Part shown: positions 58,470-64,000 of the stretch, piece by piece
How positions within the stretch are numbered: the first letter of the stretch is position 1
Layout: every line of letters starts with the position of its first letter
Assembly: GCF_003589595.1 (NCBI RefSeq)
Contig: NW_020654810.1
Location: 13,162,880 to 13,226,879 of the forward strand
Length of the DNA: 64,000 nt
Reading direction: 5' to 3'
Source: Hyposmocoma kahamanoa
Lineage: Eukaryota; Arthropoda; Insecta; Lepidoptera; Cosmopterigidae
Translations under genes and position numbers: made by a program
The notes under the pieces: generated by a model
Told to the model about the DNA's origin: nothing
The model's input: only the letters and a program-made list of their open reading frames with translations
The model's database searches: none

Positions 58470-61325
58470 TTAATAACTATCGTTAAAAAACTCGTCAATG
58501 GAATAATAACATTTTTCGGCTAGTAAATTACGCAATTTTATATTGAAGGATTTGTCTTTCGATTCGTTTCTAATAGTGAGAGGAATTTTATTATATATAT
58601 TAATTGCTCTATAATACGGACCAGTTTTGAATATTTCCAACCTAGGTGTAGGAAGCACTAACTGATCATTGCGACGCAGTCTACTTGTAAATTTGAAATC
58701 AGTAATATTATTTCTAACAAATGTAGCAATGTCAAGTACGTATATGCATGGGACGGTCAACAGTTTCAATTTTTTAAATAACGGTTTGCAACTGAACGTA
58801 GGGCCAACGTTAGTTAAAATACGTAGGCATTTCTTTTGCAGAATAAACACGTTATTTGCTTCCGTGGTGTGTCCCCACAACATGATTCCATACCGTAACC
58901 ATGAGTAGGCGTACGCGTAGTACACGGTTAGTGCCGTTTTAAAGTCGGAGTTAGATTTTAATACAGCTAGTGCGTAGGTGAATTGAGACAATTTTGACTT
59001 AAGTTTTTCGATATGATTTTTCCAGTCGAGGTGGGAGTCAATTGTTACTCCTAATAAGTCAAATTTGGTTACTTCTTCTACATTAATGCATGTTGTTATT
59101 AAGTTAAGATCTAGGTTTGCTTTCTGGTACGGTCGGAATTGCATTATTCTAGTCTTTTTTATATTCACTTCCAGATTATGCTCAGTTAACCAATTTTGGA
59201 CAGATTTAAAATTATGTACTACATTGTTTAGACTCTGGTTGTTGTTTTGGCATTTAAATAGCAGGGATATGTCATCGGCAAACATGATACATAGCGGATT
59301 TAGAGTATCCGGTAGGTCGTTAATATATATCAAAAATAGTATACTTCCCAGTACACTGCCTTGCGGAATAGAACAGTTTGTGGTACGCATGGCGGATCGA
59401 ACCATTTCAGTCTCACAGTTGTTTTGAGAATTTATTTCGACATATTGCTTTCTATTCCCCAAATAAGACTGGAACCATCGGTGAGGTTTACCGCGTATTC
59501 CAATCCCATAGAGTTTCGAAAGCAAAACGCCATGAAGGACTTTGTCGTACGCCTTAGTCATATCCAACAAGACTCCAACCGCGTAATATTTGTCATTTAT
59601 GTACGATAGCGCTTCCTGTATGTATCTGAAAACGGCCTGACTTGTTGATCGTTTTTTCCGGAACCCGTACTGGTTTTCATTTAAGAGGGCAAATTTTTCC
59701 AAAAAGTAATATACACGATCCGCCATAGCTTTTTCGAAAATCTTAGAAATTACGGGTAGTAGTGCGATAGGCCGATAATGGGTTATGTTGTCTTTGGTAC
59801 CTCCTTTTTTAAGAATCGGTTTAATTTTCGCTATTTTAAGCTGGTCAGGAAAACATTCTTCAGCAAAAGATTGATTTATTAAAACTGTAAGGGGGGCAAC
59901 TAATTCGTTGGCACATATTTTAATGAGCGCGGAGGGTATTTCATCTACTCCAGAACTAAACTTGTTAGGTAATCGCCTTATGAACTTGTACACTTCCACT
60001 TCGGTGACAGGTTGAAGGTACATAGAATTAAGAGCGGGTTTTATAGGCGGCCTGCCGCACGGACGCGCAAGCGACGAACAATCCACTCCGTTCGCGCTTT
60101 GCGATGACGATGACTCACCTACTGACACGAAGTAGTCGTTATACAAGTTTGCGATAGCCGAGGGACATTCGTGTACTACGTCTGCTACTGTCAGCTTTAT
60201 ATTTGATGGGTTGCGGATTTTTCTTGTTTTAGTAATATCTTTCACAATGTTCCACATAGTTTTGACTTTATTTTTTGACTTTTTTATAATTCTTTCATAG
60301 TTCAATTTTTTAGAAGACTTTATGCATTTTTTAAGGAGTTTTTGGTACGTTTTGTAATGTGATTTTAATAAGTCGCTGTTCGTTTGATTCACCAATGATT
60401 TTAATAGTCTTTTGTGACGGCATGATTCCCTAAGTCCTTTTGTCATCCATGAAATTTTGGTTTTTGTTCTTATTTTTGATTTTTTAGTTGGTATACATTT
60501 GTTTAGCGCCGATTGTAGCATATTATCGAAAGCATTGTAATTGTGATTAATGTTATTGTTAATTATTATTATTTTATTCCAGTCTAATTCAACTAGTTCT
60601 TTTTTAAACGATGTCATATTTTTAATCGAGAAATTTCTTTTGTATACATATGTTTGTGTGGTAGGTTCAGTACTTTTATTTGATATGTTACAGCTGTATG
60701 ATAGGCACATATGGTCCGAAACGCCGTTGTCAATTACCGAAATACCAAAATCTTTTAGATTTGTGAAAAGAAGATCGATGCATGTCGATGTTTTATTTGT
60801 CACTCGCGTTGGTGTGTGAATAGTCTGGTGTAAGTTGCATTCCAAGAATTTGTTACATAGTTTATTGTAATTTACCGAATTTCGCCGATTATTTATATTA
60901 AAATCACCTGCTACAATTACACGTTTATTATAAGTCATTGGTTTAACTTTGCTCATCAAAATGGTCAAAAAGTCAAAGAAAATGTCAATATTGCGGTCTA
61001 ACCTATATACATTAATTATAATGATGTTGTAATTCGGCAATTCGATACAGCAACATTCTACAACACTTTCAATGGAGAGTGCCTCGAAATCTGTCCGTTG
61101 TCTATATAGTACCCCTTCACGCGCCAGAATAGCTACTCCACCTCCTGCCCGATGCCGTCGGTTGAAAGAAGCCGCGAATTCATAACCGTCCACCTGGACA
61201 TACTGATGTTGGTCCTGTTTAATCCAGGTTTCCGATAGGCAAATCACATCGAAATTGTGCTCCTTTAGCCAGCTTTCTAATATGTTTATCTTATTGTTGA
61301 TACTTTGGACGTTTTGCACAATCAT
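58470..61325 (-). CDS. LINE ORF2: AP endonuclease and reverse transcriptase (951 aa)
   Basis: APE-type nuclease at residues 1-210, with QNVQSINNK at the start, SETW (31-34), AGGGVAIL, GDFN (140-143) and SDH (203-205). The reverse transcriptase spans about 495-745: YRPIALLPVISKIFEK, YGFRKKRSTSQ, motif A LDMTKAYDK (587-595), PQGSVLGSILF (654-664) and FADD (682-685). A C-terminal domain follows with LLGVTIDSHLDWKNHI and a final CYYSIDEFFND. It nicks target DNA and copies element RNA by target-primed reverse transcription. All catalytic residues I can check are present and no stop interrupts it, so it may be active. RNase H is not evident. Confidence 0.95.
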   Translation of the reverse strand: MIVQNVQSINNKINILESWLKEHNFDVICLSETWIKQDQHQYVQVDGYEFAASFNRRHRAGGGVAILAREGVLYRQRTDFEALSIESVVECCCIELPNYNIIIINVYRLDRNIDIFFDFLTILMSKVKPMTYNKRVIVAGDFNINNRRNSVNYNKLCNKFLECNLHQTIHTPTRVTNKTSTCIDLLFTNLKDFGISVIDNGVSDHMCLSYSCNISNKSTEPTTQTYVYKRNFSIKNMTSFKKELVELDWNKIIIINNNINHNYNAFDNMLQSALNKCIPTKKSKIRTKTKISWMTKGLRESCRHKRLLKSLVNQTNSDLLKSHYKTYQKLLKKCIKSSKKLNYERIIKKSKNKVKTMWNIVKDITKTRKIRNPSNIKLTVADVVHECPSAIANLYNDYFVSVGESSSSQSANGVDCSSLARPCGRPPIKPALNSMYLQPVTEVEVYKFIRRLPNKFSSGVDEIPSALIKICANELVAPLTVLINQSFAEECFPDQLKIAKIKPILKKGGTKDNITHYRPIALLPVISKIFEKAMADRVYYFLEKFALLNENQYGFRKKRSTSQAVFRYIQEALSYINDKYYAVGVLLDMTKAYDKVLHGVLLSKLYGIGIRGKPHRWFQSYLGNRKQYVEINSQNNCETEMVRSAMRTTNCSIPQGSVLGSILFLIYINDLPDTLNPLCIMFADDISLLFKCQNNNQSLNNVVHNFKSVQNWLTEHNLEVNIKKTRIMQFRPYQKANLDLNLITTCINVEEVTKFDLLGVTIDSHLDWKNHIEKLKSKLSQFTYALAVLKSNSDFKTALTVYYAYAYSWLRYGIMLWGHTTEANNVFILQKKCLRILTNVGPTFSCKPLFKKLKLLTVPCIYVLDIATFVRNNITDFKFTSRLRRNDQLVLPTPRLEIFKTGPYYRAINIYNKIPLTIRNESKDKSFNIKLRNLLAEKCYYSIDEFFNDSY

Positions 61326-61332
61326 CGTAAAT

Positions 61333-62508
61333 CTATAGGTATTTACGAAAGGAATTGTTTTTATTAGACTGGTGAGACGTAGAACCCCTTTCGCTAAAAG
61401 ATGTGCTTAATTCGTGACTCTGGGGATAAGACTTGCGTATGTCTTGTGGTTTTCGTAGGCGGTCGTATTCCTTTCCTTCTATATATAATTTATTATTTCG
61501 AATAACCGCATGTTTACCTTTTTTCCGTTCTTCGCGTAAGATGTCAATCATTTTTTTACGTTCTTGGACAGATTTCTTGTCAAGGAATTCGGAAATGTCT
61601 ATACCAGTATTTCTGAAATGACGGGTATTTTGAAGTATATACTTCGTCATTTTTTTACTGATTAATTCAATCATAAGTGGCCTACGGTATCCCACTCTCC
61701 CTATTCGCCGTATTTCTTCAATGTATCCCATTAGGTTAATATTCAAAATATTACCGAATAGGTCTACTATTCTATCGTGTAAATCAGAGTCAGTTTCGTG
61801 TTGGTATTCTTCAAGGCCATATATAACAAATTTTCGAGTGACCTCACATTCACAACTGAGGGTATAGGAGTCATTTGGCGTTATTATGATTTTTTCCTGT
61901 AGGTTGGCTAGTTGTTGTTCAAATACTTTCTTCTCAGATTCTAGTTTTCTAATTTTATTGTTTAATTCTTCCGTTACCGCCCTTATTTTTTCCTGTTCAA
62001 GCGATAGTGTTTTTGTTTCATTTGTAATTTCTAATTTAAATTCATTCAAAGCTAATAAAATATCTGTTTTAACCGTAGATTTTAAAGCTGCCATTTCCGA
62101 CAGAAGGAATTTAGTATGGGCACTAAGTTTTTCATCCAAGAGGTTTCCTATCTGCTCGAGTGTAGGTGTTAGTTGTTTTAAACATTGATGAGGACTACCA
62201 GGACTACACACGTTCGTATTTAGAGTGTCTCCCGATACACTATGACCCTCGCACAATCGCTCGTCTACTGACATATTGGTATCATCAAGCTTTTGTGATC
62301 GCACTGGGGTATCATCATTTTTAGGATGCCGCCTTGTTACCATTGAGCATTCGGGACATGTCCAAGTACGTTCTAATTCATGACTTTTATTAACAAAGGT
62401 AGCCTTTTGTATGCCCACACAGGCGTAATGGAAATCTCCTCTACATTTATTGCATTTTAATATATCTCTGATGTTGATATGACTATGGCAAGCCATGCAG
62501 TTCCTCAT
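61333..62508 (-). CDS. LINE ORF1: PHD finger, coiled coil, RNA-binding region (391 aa)
   Basis: Residues 4-54 form a C4HC3 PHD-type zinc finger (C4, C7, C19, C22, H27, C30, C51, C54). Residues about 155-205 form a heptad-rich coiled coil (SLEQEKIRAVTEELNNKIRK). Then a region starting RKFVIYGLEEY and containing RIGRVGYRRPLMIEL resembles the RRM/C-terminal part of L1-type ORF1 proteins. PHD-bearing ORF1s are known in CR1/L2-group LINEs. The product should bind element RNA in a ribonucleoprotein. The stop lies 7 nt before the ORF2 start, so ORF2 may be reached by termination-reinitiation (inference). The frame is intact. Confidence 0.9.
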   Translation of the reverse strand: MRNCMACHSHINIRDILKCNKCRGDFHYACVGIQKATFVNKSHELERTWTCPECSMVTRRHPKNDDTPVRSQKLDDTNMSVDERLCEGHSVSGDTLNTNVCSPGSPHQCLKQLTPTLEQIGNLLDEKLSAHTKFLLSEMAALKSTVKTDILLALNEFKLEITNETKTLSLEQEKIRAVTEELNNKIRKLESEKKVFEQQLANLQEKIIITPNDSYTLSCECEVTRKFVIYGLEEYQHETDSDLHDRIVDLFGNILNINLMGYIEEIRRIGRVGYRRPLMIELISKKMTKYILQNTRHFRNTGIDISEFLDKKSVQERKKMIDILREERKKGKHAVIRNNKLYIEGKEYDRLRKPQDIRKSYPQSHELSTSFSERGSTSHQSNKNNSFRKYL

Positions 62509-62842
62509 TTTGTCAACGGGCGCTTACAATTTGTAAGCGGGTAGTAAAGGCACGTTGGCGCGCAGTCAGCTGGGTGTAACGGTGACTCACCCGAACAGCT
62601 GAGCGGCGGCGCGTACACTTCGACGTTGACTTTTAAATTTCCACTTTTAAATTCAATAATTGAAGCACTTACACATCGATATTACCGAAAATAGTTATAC
62701 AATTGCACGGGTTATCACTTGTTTTTTAATATGATGGTAATTTGACTTTTGTAATCGAAAGCTATATATGAGTTGGGATTTTTTTTTTGAACAGCACTAC
62801 AAATCACTTGTTGTTCGCTCTGCGGCTCGCGCGCGTTCCAGG

Positions 62843-63133
62843 CAGTAGCAGTAGTGCTCCTTGTGAAAGAGTTTGTCCAGGGAAGTACTGCCACATTACC
62901 TGTTTCTGCCACCCTGCAGTAATGTGTGCATTACTGCGTCCCGGTATTGAAAGGTGAGGGTGCTGGTGAAACTACAGGCACATGGGACTTGTCCCAGGGA
63001 GTCGGACAGTGACAGCGCCCCTAAGATCTTTGCGATTAAAAGCTCAGAGTGGCACTGCAACTGGTATGGATAGGCTTGTCGCTTATCACCAGACACGATT
63101 TTTTCATCCCGTCACTTAGTATCGAAAAAAAAG
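62843..63133 (+). mobile_element. SINE (family S1)
   Basis: A near full-length copy just beyond the 5' end of the intact LINE, from CAGTAGCAGTAGTGCTCCTT to CCCGTCACTTAGTATCG plus A8. Confidence 0.85.
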
Positions 63134-63361
63134 TGGAATTATAAAAGCTGCAATATAAACTATAACAACGAGAGCATTAATAACAACAAACCTCGTAACG
63201 GAGACACATTATAACTCTTACAAGAGTTTAGGACATACTTAGTCCTAAAGCACTTAGCGCGCGTTTTACTTGTCTTAAAAAAAATAGAAAATAAGATGTC
63301 GCTGTTTACAACAACAGTGAAAACTACGGCATTTTTTTGTGTAGTTTTTGCAGGTACACGT
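63134..63361. other. No gene seen
   Basis: Short spacer before repeat copy 2. 63803-64000 likewise shows nothing. Confidence 0.45.
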
Positions 63362-63802
63362 TATTGCAGCTTTTTCTGCTCTTTCAATGTAAATATGAAC
63401 CATAGTACCATACGCTTTGAAAAATTGTAAAGATTGCATCATCCAAATTTCAAATTGTAACGATCAAATTTAATTGTATTTTTTCACCAGACGTTGTTTT
63501 CTTTGACTTATTTAGTTTTTATTCTTTTTTAACATTAGGCAAACGTCTCGGCCTTCAGCCTTATTACCTAAATTCTTTTTTATCTATTTTTACATATTTT
63601 TAACTGCAACTCCGTTCTGGTCGCGCCACCGGCAATTGCGACTACGTTGGTGCTTCTCTAATTTTCTTTTGTCGTCTGTGGGCTTACAGAACGGAGGCAA
63701 AAGGACTATTACTACCAGTTGGCTGTCCGTTGCAGGACCTTCGGTATAATAGTTACCTTCGGATTAAACTACTTTCTGGTTAGAAAACTACTTTCGGGTT
63801 GG
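63362..63802 (+). repeat. About 440-bp dispersed repeat (copy 2)
   Basis: A direct copy of 56558-57003, roughly 85-90% identical by eye with small indels. The two copies bracket the intact LINE. No LTR hallmarks are seen. Confidence 0.82.
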
Positions 63803-64000
63803 ATATGAAATAATTATGTAGGTTATTTTGGAATATCCACTTGTTTCGTCCATCAAAGTTACTCCGAGCATTTTTTTACCCCACCGTCAAGGTCCACGTT
63901 ACGAGACCATTCGTCATTACATGTACGACGTAATTGGTCAAAGATCTTTGTCTTCAGGTACGGTAGTAAGGACGACCAAAATGTACTTAGGAGTTTGTCG

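Larger units (their letters stand above)
58158..62720 (-). mobile_element. Full-length CR1-like two-ORF LINE
   Basis: From its 5' end (about 62720, GC-rich leader) to a TAAA-repeat 3' tail (TTTATTTATT.. on the plus strand, 58161-58190) the element holds ORF1 and ORF2 without a stop or frameshift. The 3' UTR is about 280 bp. The exact 5' boundary and target duplication cannot be fixed by eye. Confidence 0.88.

Noticed and set aside
56558..63802. LTR retrotransposon with long terminal repeats
   Set aside because: The repeats lack TG..CA ends, primer-binding site or gag-pol between them. The interior is a LINE plus SINEs.
1..64000. CRISPR array, bacterial operon or endogenous viral gene
   Set aside because: No regularly spaced repeats with unique spacers, no bacterial gene organisation, and no viral protein signature; the open frames of size are LINE proteins.

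Overview
The window reads as eukaryotic, AT-rich, intron-containing insect DNA, most likely from a moth or butterfly. Genes are split into short exons with GT-AG splice sites. Most of the rest is transposon debris of kinds typical of Lepidoptera: SINEs, RTE, Jockey and CR1-like LINEs, Penelope-like elements, and MITEs of hAT, Harbinger and mariner type. The lepidopteran assignment is an inference from these repeat families. No operons, rRNA genes, CRISPR arrays or viral genes are visible. One 10-base run of N marks an assembly gap inside a TG microsatellite.

The best-supported gene lies on the minus strand at 7.6-14.45 kb. Nine exons join in a consistent reading phase into a 479-codon CDS including the stop. 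It encodes a secreted or cell-surface leucine-rich-repeat protein with a signal peptide, a cysteine N-cap, about 13 repeats, a four-cysteine C-cap and a short hydrophobic C-terminus that could be a GPI-anchor signal. Its introns hold a SINE (13.4 kb) and a hAT-type MITE with a perfect 8-bp target duplication (11.5 kb). A further SINE fragment lies just upstream of the signal-peptide exon.

Two further minus-strand segments, 39611-39710 and 17430-17536, look like coding exons of a second, unidentified gene. Both have strong GTGAGT donors and AG acceptors, and their phases fit each other. If they are real, this gene has an intron of about 22 kb and the LRR gene lies either downstream of it or inside one of its introns.

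Mobile elements fill much of the right half. An apparently intact two-ORF LINE (58.16-62.7 kb, minus strand) encodes a PHD-finger/coiled-coil ORF1 and a 951-residue endonuclease plus reverse transcriptase ORF2. Two Jockey-like LINE copies (36.1-38.2 kb plus, 42.4-45.0 kb minus) carry different internal deletions. An ORF1-only retroelement lies at 48.5-49.8 kb. A 5'-truncated CR1-like tail lies at 51.85-52.46 kb and RTE fragments at 18.8-19.7 kb. A Penelope-like element with a GIY-YIG domain lies at 22.8-23.9 kb, with related terminal pieces at 15.9, 28.9 and 31.7 kb. Thirteen pieces of one SINE family, six tRNA-like SINEs or heads, several MITEs and several diverged tandem duplications account for much of the remainder. 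Long AT-rich stretches in between show nothing I can name.
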